55,256 nt of DNA. Source: an uncultured Clostridia bacterium (GTDB lineage: Bacteria; Bacillota; Clostridia; Christensenellales; Aristaeellaceae). Of the stretch, positions 41,290-49,360 are shown in pieces. The notes under the pieces were generated by a model. The model worked only from the letters and a program-made list of their open reading frames with translations. It had not been told where the DNA came from and searched no databases. Position numbers and translations under genes: made by a program. Each line of letters starts with the position of its first letter. Position 1 is the first letter of the stretch. Location: assembly GCA_944362695.1 (NCBI GenBank), contig CALVTQ010000142.1:1-55256 (forward strand). Reading direction: 5' to 3'.

Positions 41290-42202
41290 GATTCTGGAGC
41301 GGATCGAGCTGACCGCCGGCGAGGAGGAAGCCGGACTGCGCGCGGATGCGGCGCTCGTTAAGCATATCGACCTGTCGCGCTCGCGCATCGCAGCGCTGAT
41401 CGGCGAAGGCGCCATGCGCGTGGATGGCGAGATTCAAAACAAGCCCGCGTTCAAGCTCGAAGCCGGACAGCACATCGAATTCACGCTGCCCAAGGCGAAG
41501 CCGGTTGCCATCGAGCCGCAGAATATTCCGCTTGACATCATCTATCAGGACAGCGACGTCGTGATCGTCAACAAACCCTGCGGCATGGTGGTGCATCCGG
41601 CGGCGGGCAACGAGGACAGGACGCTCGTCAATGCGCTGATGTATCACGTGCGCGACCTGTCCGGCATTGGCGGTGAGCTGCGGCCCGGTATCGTGCACAG
41701 GCTCGATAAGGATACATCGGGTCTCATCCTGATCGCCAAAAACGACAAAGCACACGCGGCGATGAGCGAGCAATTCAAGTCGCGGAGCATGGAGAAGCAC
41801 TACCGCGCGGTGGCGTTCGGCAGTTTTTCCGAGGAAAGCGGGCTGATCGACAGGCCGATTGCGCGCCACCCGGTCGACAGGAAGAAGATGGCGATCGTCG
41901 AGGGCGGCAAACCGTCGCAGACCGAATGGCGCGTGCTGGAGAGGCTCAAGGGCGCGACGTATCTGGACGTGCATCTGCTCACGGGCAGGACACACCAGAT
42001 CCGCGTGCACATGCATTCCGTCGGCCATCCGCTGCTGGGCGACCGCATCTATGCGCCCAACATCAAGACCGCCGTGCACATTCCGCGCCTGATGCTGCAC
42101 GCGTACAGCCTGGAATTTACGCACCCCACGACGCTCGAGCGCATGAAATTCGAAGCGCCCTTGCCCGAAAAATTCACAACCACGCTCGACAAGCTGTCCT
42201 GA
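41282..42202 (+). CDS. rluD: RluD-type 23S rRNA pseudouridine synthase
   Basis: 306 residues. N-terminal S4 domain ('RADAALVKHIDLSRSRIAALIGEGAMRVDG') and RluA-family catalytic domain with 'HRLDKDTSGLIL' (catalytic D142), 'VVHPAAGN', 'RTHQIRVHMHSVGHPLLGD'. By family it makes pseudouridines in helix 69 of 23S rRNA; target inferred. Start at ATG 41282 after GGTGGA; upstream in-frame ATGs at 41252 and 41267 lie inside lspA without clear RBS. lspA-rluD order is typical of Bacillota. Confidence 0.9.
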   Translation: MDEILERIELTAGEEEAGLRADAALVKHIDLSRSRIAALIGEGAMRVDGEIQNKPAFKLEAGQHIEFTLPKAKPVAIEPQNIPLDIIYQDSDVVIVNKPCGMVVHPAAGNEDRTLVNALMYHVRDLSGIGGELRPGIVHRLDKDTSGLILIAKNDKAHAAMSEQFKSRSMEKHYRAVAFGSFSEESGLIDRPIARHPVDRKKMAIVEGGKPSQTEWRVLERLKGATYLDVHLLTGRTHQIRVHMHSVGHPLLGDRIYAPNIKTAVHIPRLMLHAYSLEFTHPTTLERMKFEAPLPEKFTTTLDKLS

Positions 42203-42223
42203 ATTTCCGGGACAGCCTTTTTT
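42193..42223 (+). terminator. Intrinsic terminator overlapping the rluD stop
   Basis: GCTGTCC (42193-42199) pairs with GGACAGC (42210-42216), followed by CTTTTTT. The rluD stop codon lies in the loop. Confidence 0.88.
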
Positions 42224-42310
42224 ATGAAAATGCGGCCCGCTTATTGCCAGCATGCTTTGCGCCGCCGCCGTCCACGTTAAGGGCAGCTCACGGCGAACGG
42301 GGGATTGACG

Positions 42311-42799
42311 ATGGTTCGAATGAGCGCTCTTCGAAATTATCCGGTGATATGCGGCAGGAAAAACGTCGGCCTTTTGCAGAGCGTATGCCTTGACACGGCG
42401 CAAAAACGGGTTAGCGCGCTGATCGTGGCATGCGGGCTGCGCGGGAAGAAGATGATTCTGCCGCAGGATGTGATTTCGCTGGCAAAGGACTTCATCCTCG
42501 TGGAGCGGGTCAGGAAATTCCGCAGAGGGATGGAGGGTGAGGCTGGCATGTTCATCCGGGACACAACGGGCCTTCTGGCCGGGCGCGCGGTCGATTATGC
42601 GATAGACGAGAACGATATGACGGTGAAGGCGATCGAGATGATCGCGGGTTATCTGCCGGGCGAACGCAGAAGGCGAATCTGGGTGTTTTCCTATGAGCGG
42701 ACAGAGGAGACACAGGCGGAACTGATCGTGCCTGCGTGTCTGGGCTGTGAGCAGATTTTTTTCAGGGAGGGGATTTTACCATGCGAATCTCCACAATGA
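42311..42799 (+). CDS. PRC-barrel domain protein
   Basis: 162 residues from ATG 42311 (GGGGG 7-8 bases upstream; a TTG at 42305 is also open). The N-terminal 'LRNYPVICGRKNVGLLQSVCLDTAQKRVSALIVAC' and the later 'VRKFRRGMEGEAGMFIRDTTGLLAGRAVDYAI' look like two PRC-barrel strand sets, as in YlmC/YmxH-type and photosynthetic-reaction-centre-like barrels. Two Cys near the C-terminus ('PACLGCEQI') stand out. Function unknown. Confidence 0.6.
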   Translation: MVRMSALRNYPVICGRKNVGLLQSVCLDTAQKRVSALIVACGLRGKKMILPQDVISLAKDFILVERVRKFRRGMEGEAGMFIRDTTGLLAGRAVDYAIDENDMTVKAIEMIAGYLPGERRRRIWVFSYERTEETQAELIVPACLGCEQIFFREGILPCESPQ

Positions 42800-42942
42800 A
42801 GGGCCTTGCGGCGGGCGGGCTGCTCGGTTTGGCGGCCGGCGCGAGCCTGATGATGATGCCGCAGGGCAAAAAGATGAAGCGCGTGCTGATGAAAAACGGT
42901 TCGCAGCTGGCCAAACAGGTGGCCGACTGCTGGACGAGATAA
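42781..42942 (+). CDS. Small glycine-rich hydrophobic protein (53 residues)
   Basis: A 53-codon frame with a very good RBS (GGGAGGGG, 8 bases before ATG 42781), overlapping the preceding gene by 19 bases and followed directly by a terminator. Sequence: a short start, a glycine/alanine-rich hydrophobic helix ('GLAAGGLLGLAAGASLMMM'), then a basic amphipathic stretch ('QGKKMKRVLMKNGSQLAKQV') ending 'DCWTR'. It resembles short YtxH-like membrane proteins. RBS, coupling and terminator make it a probable real gene; function unknown. Confidence 0.65.
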   Translation: MRISTMKGLAAGGLLGLAAGASLMMMPQGKKMKRVLMKNGSQLAKQVADCWTR

Positions 42943-42951
42943 GACGAGCTG

Positions 42952-42987
42952 GCCGCAGGGAGAGCGATGTCGCGCCCTGCGGCTTTT
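42952..42987 (+). terminator. Intrinsic terminator after the 53-residue ORF
   Basis: GCCGCAGGG (42952-42960) pairs perfectly with CCCTGCGGC (42975-42983), followed by TTTT. Confidence 0.85.
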
Positions 42988-43009
42988 GTAAATAAAGGGG
43001 GTGAACGCG

Positions 43010-44041
43010 ATGGGCATCACGCGCGGGCGGATTGCATCGGGCATAGCGCTGCTGGCGGCGGCGTTGTGGGCATACAAAATGCGCGAAACGATCGGCGATA
43101 TCGCGATGGTTTTCGTGTTTGCCGGGGTGTTTGCGGCGCTGCTGAGCCCGATGTCCCGAAAGCTGAGGACACGCGGGTTATCGCCTGCTGCGGCGGCGGG
43201 CATCTGCGTGGCAGCGGTGATCCTGCTGCTCGTGCTGGCGCTGGCGGCGTTCGTGCCGTACCTGATCGCACATTCTGTCGATTTGCTGCGCAGCATGACG
43301 CCGACGGTCGTTCGGCTCATCGAGCGGGCTGGCGAGCTCGCCGCGCAGGGCGGATGGCAGGGCGCGCAGCAGGGCAGGCTTGCGGATGTCATTGCGTCGG
43401 TGATGTCGCGGGCGACGGCGAAGCTGGCGAGCGGCGGCGTAGCGTTTGCGGCGCAGGCCGGACGAGTGGCGTTTGCGCTGGTGATCGCCTACTATATATT
43501 ATGCGAACGCGAGGCCGTCGGGCGGCATATGACGCTCTGCCTGCCGATGAAATGGCGCACGGGCATGCTCGCCGCGCTCAAGAGCTGCAAGCTGGCGCTG
43601 CTTGGCTACATCTCCGGTGTACTCAAGACGAGCGCGTTCGTGTCGGCGGCGACGTTTGTGGGCTTGCTGATTCTCGGCGTGCGCGATGCGCTGCTTTTGT
43701 CGCTTTTTATGGGGATATTCGAGGTGCTGCCGTATATCGGGCCCGTGCTGGCAGCGGTGCCGATCGTGCTGGCGGCGCTGACGCAGAGCGGGCATCAGGC
43801 TCTGCTCGCGCTGGGGCTGGTGATCCTCGTGCAGCAGATCGAGGGAAACTTCGTCAGCCCGTACTTTGCGGCCTCCAGCACGTCGATTCACCCGCTGCTG
43901 GCGCTGACCAGCGTGTTCATTCTGGGCAGCCTTTTTGGGCTTTGGGGCATCATGCTGGCGATTCCGGCGGTCGTGACGGCGCGAAGCCTGCTCTGGTCGC
44001 TGCGCAGGGAGGGCTTGACGCTGCGTGGAGCGCTGACATAA
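43010..44041 (+). CDS. AI-2E (UPF0118) family transporter
   Basis: 343 residues, about eight hydrophobic helices. '[29 protein letters not shown]' early, '[18 protein letters not shown]' and '[18 protein letters not shown]...IHPLLAL' late follow the family pattern. Members export AI-2, act as Na/H antiporters, or have unknown substrates; nothing here decides. ATG 43010 preferred over GTG 43001 because GGGGG ends 8 bases upstream of the ATG. Confidence 0.85.
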   Translation: MGITRGRIASGIALLAAALWAYKMRETIGDIAMVFVFAGVFAALLSPMSRKLRTRGLSPAAAAGICVAAVILLLVLALAAFVPYLIAHSVDLLRSMTPTVVRLIERAGELAAQGGWQGAQQGRLADVIASVMSRATAKLASGGVAFAAQAGRVAFALVIAYYILCEREAVGRHMTLCLPMKWRTGMLAALKSCKLALLGYISGVLKTSAFVSAATFVGLLILGVRDALLLSLFMGIFEVLPYIGPVLAAVPIVLAALTQSGHQALLALGLVILVQQIEGNFVSPYFAASSTSIHPLLALTSVFILGSLFGLWGIMLAIPAVVTARSLLWSLRREGLTLRGALT

Positions 44042-44074
44042 ACGGCTACGGCGAAAGAATTGCGCAAGAAGGCG

Positions 44075-44103
44075 TTGAAACTCTGGCGATGATCGTGTAT
44101 AAT
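44075..44103 (+). promoter_or_regulatory. Sigma-A promoter for ireB-ruvX
   Basis: -35 TTGAAA (44075-44080), 17-bp spacer, perfect -10 TATAAT (44098-44103); GGAGGGGG precedes the ireB ATG. Confidence 0.85.
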
Positions 44104-44136
44104 AAGAACGCCATAATATTGGAGGGGGTCTTGGCC

Positions 44137-44397
44137 ATGATCAATTCGGATATGGGGACGCAGCATTTCAAATCCATCAGCGAGAACCCGCAGGACGCGC
44201 AGACGATTCTTTTGTGCGTCTATCATGCGCTGTCTGCGAAGGGGTATGACCCGATCACGCAGATCGTGGGCTACCTGATCAGTGGCGACCCGACGTACAT
44301 CACCAGCTATCAGAACGCGCGCGCCCTGATCTGCCGCATCGACCGCGACGAGCTGCTCGAGGAGCTTGTGCAGTTCTATCTGTCCAAGAACGTGTGA
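44137..44397 (+). CDS. ireB: IreB-family regulatory phosphoprotein
   Basis: 86 residues, the usual IreB/UPF0297 length. '[45 protein letters not shown]' style sequence is highly conserved across Bacillota (here read as consecutive blocks [31 protein letters not shown]). In enterococci IreB is a substrate of the IreK Ser/Thr kinase and dampens cephalosporin resistance; the Thr near the N-terminus is present. Start at ATG 44137. Confidence 0.93.
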   Translation: MINSDMGTQHFKSISENPQDAQTILLCVYHALSAKGYDPITQIVGYLISGDPTYITSYQNARALICRIDRDELLEELVQFYLSKNV

Positions 44398-44408
44398 GGT
44401 TGCGCGGG

Positions 44409-45116
44409 ATGGACGAGAGAATTGTCGCGCTGGACGTGGGTAACCGCCGCATCGGCATCGCCGTGAGCGACCCGCTTGGGCTGACCGCACAGCCGCTTGA
44501 GACATACACCCGTGTGGGCTACGGTCCGGACGTCAAACACATCAAGGCGATTTGCGAAAAGTACGAAACCGGCCGCATCCTTTGCGGTCTGCCGCGCAAC
44601 ATGGACGGCAGCGAGGGCTTTCAGGTGGACAAGGTTCGCGAGTTCGCCGCCAAGCTCGAGGAAGCTGGTCTGTCCGTGGATTATTATGACGAGCGGATGA
44701 CCACGATGGTGGCCGAGGGCGCGCTGCTGGAGGCCAATATGCGCCGGGAGAACCGCAAGCAGAAGGTCGATATGGTCGCAGCGGTCGTGATCCTGCAATC
44801 CTACCTCGACGCCCAAAGCGCGCAGAGTGCGCCCTTGATCGAAGACGAGGACGATGAGGATGAGGACGACGGCATCATGGAGATGGAGGACGAGGACGGC
44901 AATGTGCTGCGCTTTGTTTTGAGCGCGACCATCCATTATGCGGGCGAGGAGTATGTGCTGCTCAGCGCAGCGGAGGCCAGCGGCGACATCGAGCAGGACG
45001 AGAGCTTCATCATGCGCGCGACGGCGGATGATGAAGGCAACCCGTGCTATCAGTCGCTTGAAGATGAGGCGCTGATCGCGGCGGTGTATGACGCGTATCT
45101 CAAACAGAACGAATAA
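44409..45116 (+). CDS. ruvX: RuvX (YqgF) Holliday junction resolvase-like protein fused to a DUF1292 domain
   Basis: 235 residues. Residues of about 1-140 are RuvX: 'IVALDVGNRRIGIAVSDPLG' (first catalytic Asp), 'ILCGLPRNMDGSEGF', 'DERMTT', 'QKVDMVAAVVILQSYL' (last Asp). RuvX takes part in 16S rRNA 5'-end maturation and resolvase-like activity. An acidic linker (about 141-155) joins it to a C-terminal DUF1292 domain ('MEDEDGNVLRFVLSATIHYAGEEYVLLSAAE'). In most Bacillota ruvX and the DUF1292 protein are separate neighbours; here they are one frame. No frameshift signature at the join. Start at ATG 44409, after GAGG. Confidence 0.88.
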   Translation: MDERIVALDVGNRRIGIAVSDPLGLTAQPLETYTRVGYGPDVKHIKAICEKYETGRILCGLPRNMDGSEGFQVDKVREFAAKLEEAGLSVDYYDERMTTMVAEGALLEANMRRENRKQKVDMVAAVVILQSYLDAQSAQSAPLIEDEDDEDEDDGIMEMEDEDGNVLRFVLSATIHYAGEEYVLLSAAEASGDIEQDESFIMRATADDEGNPCYQSLEDEALIAAVYDAYLKQNE

Positions 45117-45148
45117 CATATTTCATATCACATATCGAAAGGATCATC

Positions 45149-45535
45149 ATGTCAAATTCACGTGATATCGACGACGGCGAATGGGTGGAGATCAGCGACG
45201 CATCAGGCAACAGGGCGGCGCTTCGCCATCTGGGTACCGTCAAATTCAACGACAAGAAATATTACGTGCTGGGCGCTGTGAAGCTCAATGACGACGGCGA
45301 GGACGAGGGCGGCTTTGTGCTCGTGCGTCAGGACCAGATCGGCGACGGCGCGCAGCAATACGTGATCACGAGCGACGAAACAGAGGTCGAAAATGTGATC
45401 GGACGCTTTATCATGAACGAAATCATCTCGCAGTTCGGCGCGGCGCCCTACGAGGACGACGGCATGTGTCATTGCGGCCTGCCGCACGAGTCGGGCGCTT
45501 TCTGCTACTGCGATGACCCGGAATTTTTGCAGTGA
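45149..45535 (+). CDS. DUF1292 domain protein
   Basis: 128 residues. 'WVEISDASGNRAALRHLGTVKFNDKKYYVLGAVKLND' is a DUF1292 domain, a small beta-rich acidic fold. The C-terminus adds 'CHCGLPHESGAFCYC', a Cys/His cluster (four Cys, one His) that could bind metal. It is the second DUF1292 copy in the operon, after the fused one in ruvX. Function unknown. AAAGGATC before the ATG. Confidence 0.8.
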   Translation: MSNSRDIDDGEWVEISDASGNRAALRHLGTVKFNDKKYYVLGAVKLNDDGEDEGGFVLVRQDQIGDGAQQYVITSDETEVENVIGRFIMNEIISQFGAAPYEDDGMCHCGLPHESGAFCYCDDPEFLQ

Positions 45536-45571
45536 TTTGCTCGTTTGGGACAAAAAATGCGCTTTTTCCGC

Positions 45572-45600
45572 TTGCCATACGCGGGAGAATCATGTATAAT
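45572..45600 (+). promoter_or_regulatory. Promoter of the pheS leader
   Basis: -35 TTGCCA (45572-45577), 17-bp spacer, perfect -10 TATAAT (45595-45600). Confidence 0.85.
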
Positions 45601-45606
45601 ATCGGC

Positions 45607-45853
45607 TAAAGGCGAAGAATGAGACAACGCCCGGCAAAGGCAGCCTTGCAGAGAGCGCGCGGCAGCTGGAATGTGCGCAGGTTTGCTTCGGGAAATTCAC
45701 TCAGGAGCTGCTCCGCTGACATGTAGGCGGGGACGGACGACCCGTTATCGAATCAGAGGTCTTACTGCGCGTCTTTTCGTGCGCACGAGACGAAAATTGG
45801 GTGGTACCACGAGGAATTCAGCCTCGTCCCTTTTGCGGGGACGCGGCTTTTTT
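45607..45853 (+). promoter_or_regulatory. T-box leader controlling pheST (phenylalanine-responsive)
   Basis: The T-box consensus TGGGTGGTACCACG is at 45798-45811. It is followed by a terminator whose stem pairs GCCTCGTCCC (45821-45830) with GGGGAC...GGC, ending in a T run at about 45848-45853. Upstream, AGAGAG and GCGGCAGCTGG resemble the Stem I distal module. By gene context the specifier should be UUC (Phe): a TTC at 45696-45698 followed by A, and another at 45687-45689, are candidates. Uncharged tRNA-Phe would stabilise the antiterminator and raise pheST expression. Confidence 0.93.
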
Positions 45854-45877
45854 CATTGAAAAGGAGGAAATACCGGG

Positions 45878-46912
45878 ATGGACATGCAGGAACAACTTCG
45901 CAAAATCCAGGAGGACGCGAAGCAGCAGATCGAGAAGATCACCGACAAGGCAGGACTTGACGCACTGCGCCTGAAGATGCTGGGCAAGAAGGGCGATCTG
46001 ACGCTGCTGCTGCGCTCGATGGGCCAGGTGCCCGCCGAGGAGCGCCCGAAGGTCGGCCAGATGATCAACGTCGTGCGCGAGCACCTGACGGCGCAGATGG
46101 ACGAGCTGGACGCGAAGATCAAGAAGATGGAACAGGAAAAGAAGCTTGCGCGCGAGTCGATTGACGTGACCGAGCCGCGCGAGCACACGGCGATAGGCTG
46201 CGTGCATCCCGTATCGCTGGTGCAGGATCAGCTGTGCAAGGTCTTCACCGGCATGGGCTTTGACGTGGTCGAGGGCCCGGAGGTCGAGCTCGACCTGTTC
46301 AACTTCGAGCTGCTGAATCTGCCCAAGAACCATCCGGCGCGCGACGCGCAGGACACCTTCTACATCGAGGACAACATCGTGCTGCGCACGCACACCTCGC
46401 CTGTTCAGGCCAGAACGATGCTCTCGCGCAAGCCGCCGATCCGCATTGTCTGCCCGGGCCGCGTGTATCGCGCGGACGAGGTTGACGCGACACATTCCCC
46501 GGTCTTCCATCAGATGGAGGGCCTTGTCATCGACGAGGACGTGACGATGGCCGACCTCAAGGGCACGCTGGACGCGTTCGCCAAGAACCTGTATGGCGAC
46601 GACGTGACCACGCGCTTCCGCCCGTCGTTCTTCCCGTTCACCGAGCCGTCCGCCGAGGTCGACCTGACCTGCGTGAACTGCCACGGCAAGGGCTGCCGCG
46701 TGTGCAAGGGCACGGGCTGGATCGAGGTGCTCGGCGCGGGCATGGTCAACCCGAAGGTGCTGGATATGTGCGGCATCGACAGCAAGAAATACAGCGGATT
46801 TGCGTTCGGCGTGGGCCTTGAGCGCATCGCGATGCTGCGCTACGGCATCACCGACCTGCGCCTGTTCTACGAGGGAGACGTCCGTTTCCTGTCCCAGTTC
46901 CGCGATGACTAA
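45878..46912 (+). CDS. pheS: Phenylalanyl-tRNA synthetase alpha subunit
   Basis: 344 residues, class II synthetase core. N-terminal coiled coil (about 1-85) contacts tRNA. 'HPVSLVQDQLCKVFTGMGFDVVEGPEVE' (motif 1), 'LRTHTSPVQARTM' and 'GRVYRADEVDATHSPVFHQMEGLVID' (motif 2), 'FRPSFFPFTEPSAEVD' and 'GFAFGVGLERIAMLRYGI' (motif 3). A Cys cluster 'CVNCHGKGCRVCKG' lies near residue 266. Normal length. Confidence 0.96.
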   Translation: MDMQEQLRKIQEDAKQQIEKITDKAGLDALRLKMLGKKGDLTLLLRSMGQVPAEERPKVGQMINVVREHLTAQMDELDAKIKKMEQEKKLARESIDVTEPREHTAIGCVHPVSLVQDQLCKVFTGMGFDVVEGPEVELDLFNFELLNLPKNHPARDAQDTFYIEDNIVLRTHTSPVQARTMLSRKPPIRIVCPGRVYRADEVDATHSPVFHQMEGLVIDEDVTMADLKGTLDAFAKNLYGDDVTTRFRPSFFPFTEPSAEVDLTCVNCHGKGCRVCKGTGWIEVLGAGMVNPKVLDMCGIDSKKYSGFAFGVGLERIAMLRYGITDLRLFYEGDVRFLSQFRDD

Positions 46913-46930
46913 TGTTGGAGGAATGCAGCA

Positions 46931-49324
46931 ATGAAAGTACCGATGCAATGGATGAAGCAGTACACGGAGATTCCGGTCTCCGCGGAGGCTTTTCAGGATG
47001 CGATGATCATGCACGGAACGGGCGTGGAGGGCATTGAGGACCAGAACGACGCCGTGCAGAACGTGGTCGTGGGCAAGATTCTCACCGTCCGCAAGCATGA
47101 GAATTCCGATCACATGGTGATCTGCGATGTGGATGTCGGCGAGGCCGAGACGGTACAGATCGTTACCGGTGCGCCGAACGTGCACGAGGGCGATCTCGTC
47201 CCCGTGGCGAAGGTCGGCGCGAAGCTGCCCGGCGGCATCACCATCAAAAAGGGCAAGCTGCGCGGCGTGGATTCCTGCGGCATGTGCTGCTCCGGTCCGG
47301 AGCTTGGCGTGCCGGAGTATCTGTATCCGTCCGTGGGCGACAAGGGTCTGCTGATCTTCCACGAGGACTACAAGCCCGGCACCGACGTGCGCAGCATTCT
47401 CGGCGTGGACGACCAGATCGTCGATTTCGAGATTCTGGCCAATCGCCCGGACTGCCTGAGCGTCTGGGGCGTGGCGCGCGAGGCTGCGGCGACGCTCGAT
47501 AAGCCGTTCAACAAGCCGGAGATCAAGGTGGAGACCGTGCCGGGCAAAATGGAGGACTTTGTCCACATCGACGTGCAGGATACCGACCTCTGCCCGCGTT
47601 ACTGCGCCCGCATTGTCAAGAACGTGAAGATCGGTCCGTCCCCGATGTGGATGCGCAAGGCGCTGCATGCGGCGGGCGTGCGCGCGATTAACAACATCGT
47701 CGACATCACCAACTACGTGATGCTGGAGACCGGTCACCCGATGCATGCCTTTGATCTTGCCAAGGTCAAGGACAGCCACATCATCGTGCGCCGCGCCTAC
47801 GAGGGCGAGAAGATTGTCACGCTCGACGGCAAGGAGCGCGCGCTGACGCCCGACATGCTGATGATCTGCGACCAGAACAACGCGACCGGCATTGCGGGCG
47901 TCATGGGCGGCGAGGAATCCGAGATCACCGACGAGACCACGACGGTCATGTTCGAAATTGCGAGCTTTGACCGCACGAGCATCCGCCTGACGACCCGCGC
48001 GCTGGGCCTGCGCACCGAGGCGTCCGGCCGTTACGAGCGCGGCGTCTGCGCGGCGACCTGCCGTGAGGCTGCGGATCGCGCCTGCCAGCTGGTCAACATG
48101 CTGGGCGCGGGCGAGGTCATCGAGGACGTCTACGACTGCTATCCGAACCCGAAGCCCGAGGTCGTCGTCGAGGCGAGCGTCGCGGGCATTAACCGCCGCA
48201 TCGGCATGCAGATTCCGGGCGAGGAGATGGTTTCCATCCTCAAGCGCCTGCACATGGATGCCAAGCTCGATGGCGACAAGCTGACCGTCGTCGCGCCGAA
48301 CTACCGCGAGGACATCGAGAACGAGGCGGACATCTCCGAGGAGGTGCTGCGCATCTATGGCTATGAGCACATCGACTCGACGCTGCTGCGCGGCCAGACA
48401 GCCCCCGGCACCCGCAATGCGCACATGGAGCTGACCGATAAGGTGCAGCGCATCCTGACCGGCAAGGGCCTCTACGAGATCCGCAATTTCTCGTTCGTCA
48501 GCCCGAAGATCATCGAGAAGCTTGGCCTGGACGAAGGCGACAATCGCCTCAATCTGCTCAAGGTCACCAACCCGCTGGGCGAGGACACGAGCGTGATGCG
48601 CTCGACGCTGGTTCCGTCCGTGCTGGGCACCGTGGCGCTCAACCAGAACCGCAACAACGAGACGGCCATGCTCTACGAGATCGCGCCTGTGTTTGACAAC
48701 GTGGGCCGCGAGGAGGGCAAGCTGCCGCACGAGATGCCCATGCTGTGCATCGGCGCGTACGGCGCGAAGGTCGACTTCTACCTGATCCGCGATATCGTGA
48801 TGGATATGCTCGCGCGCTTCGGCGTGAAGTGCGACGTCGTGCGCGGCGCGCAGCCGTATCATCATCCGGGCCGCGCGGCCGAGCTGATGGTGAACGGCGA
48901 GTGCATCGGCAACGTCGCCGAGGTGCATCCCGACGTCATGGCGGCCTTCGAGCTGAGCAAGCGCACGATCATCGCCGAGGTCAACCTCGAGAAGCTCGCC
49001 GCCTTGCGTACCAAGATGACCGACGTGCGCAGCCTGCCCAAGTTCCCGGCCGTCACGCGCGATATTGCGCTGGTGATGGACGAGAGCGTCATGGTCGGCG
49101 ATGTGCTGTCCTGCATCAGGAAGGCGGGCGGCGCGATGCTCGAGAGCGCGCAGATGTTCGACATCTATCGCGGCGCGCAGCTGCTGACGGGCAAGAAGTC
49201 CGTGGCGTTCTCGCTGGTGTTCCGCAACGCCGAGCGCACGCTGTCCGATGACGACGTGAACCCGGTGGTTAAGAAGATCCTCGAGGCGTGCGAGAAGAAT
49301 TGCGGCGCGGCGCTGCGTCTGTAA
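46931..49324 (+). CDS. pheT: Phenylalanyl-tRNA synthetase beta subunit
   Basis: 797 residues. tRNA-binding OB fold near the N-terminus ('VVGKILTVRKHENSDHMVICDVDVG', about 40-150), B3/B4 editing domain ('HPMHAFDLAKVKDSHIIVRRA', 'GIAGVMGGEESEI'), B5 domain, class II-like core and C-terminal ferredoxin-like anticodon-binding fold ('FPAVTRDIALVMDESVMVGDV'). Complete and standard. 18 bases after pheS; same T-box control. Confidence 0.96.
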   Translation: MKVPMQWMKQYTEIPVSAEAFQDAMIMHGTGVEGIEDQNDAVQNVVVGKILTVRKHENSDHMVICDVDVGEAETVQIVTGAPNVHEGDLVPVAKVGAKLPGGITIKKGKLRGVDSCGMCCSGPELGVPEYLYPSVGDKGLLIFHEDYKPGTDVRSILGVDDQIVDFEILANRPDCLSVWGVAREAAATLDKPFNKPEIKVETVPGKMEDFVHIDVQDTDLCPRYCARIVKNVKIGPSPMWMRKALHAAGVRAINNIVDITNYVMLETGHPMHAFDLAKVKDSHIIVRRAYEGEKIVTLDGKERALTPDMLMICDQNNATGIAGVMGGEESEITDETTTVMFEIASFDRTSIRLTTRALGLRTEASGRYERGVCAATCREAADRACQLVNMLGAGEVIEDVYDCYPNPKPEVVVEASVAGINRRIGMQIPGEEMVSILKRLHMDAKLDGDKLTVVAPNYREDIENEADISEEVLRIYGYEHIDSTLLRGQTAPGTRNAHMELTDKVQRILTGKGLYEIRNFSFVSPKIIEKLGLDEGDNRLNLLKVTNPLGEDTSVMRSTLVPSVLGTVALNQNRNNETAMLYEIAPVFDNVGREEGKLPHEMPMLCIGAYGAKVDFYLIRDIVMDMLARFGVKCDVVRGAQPYHHPGRAAELMVNGECIGNVAEVHPDVMAAFELSKRTIIAEVNLEKLAALRTKMTDVRSLPKFPAVTRDIALVMDESVMVGDVLSCIRKAGGAMLESAQMFDIYRGAQLLTGKKSVAFSLVFRNAERTLSDDDVNPVVKKILEACEKNCGAALRL

Positions 49325-49360
49325 TCCGGCACATAGAATACGAAGAAAGGGTGAGGCACG

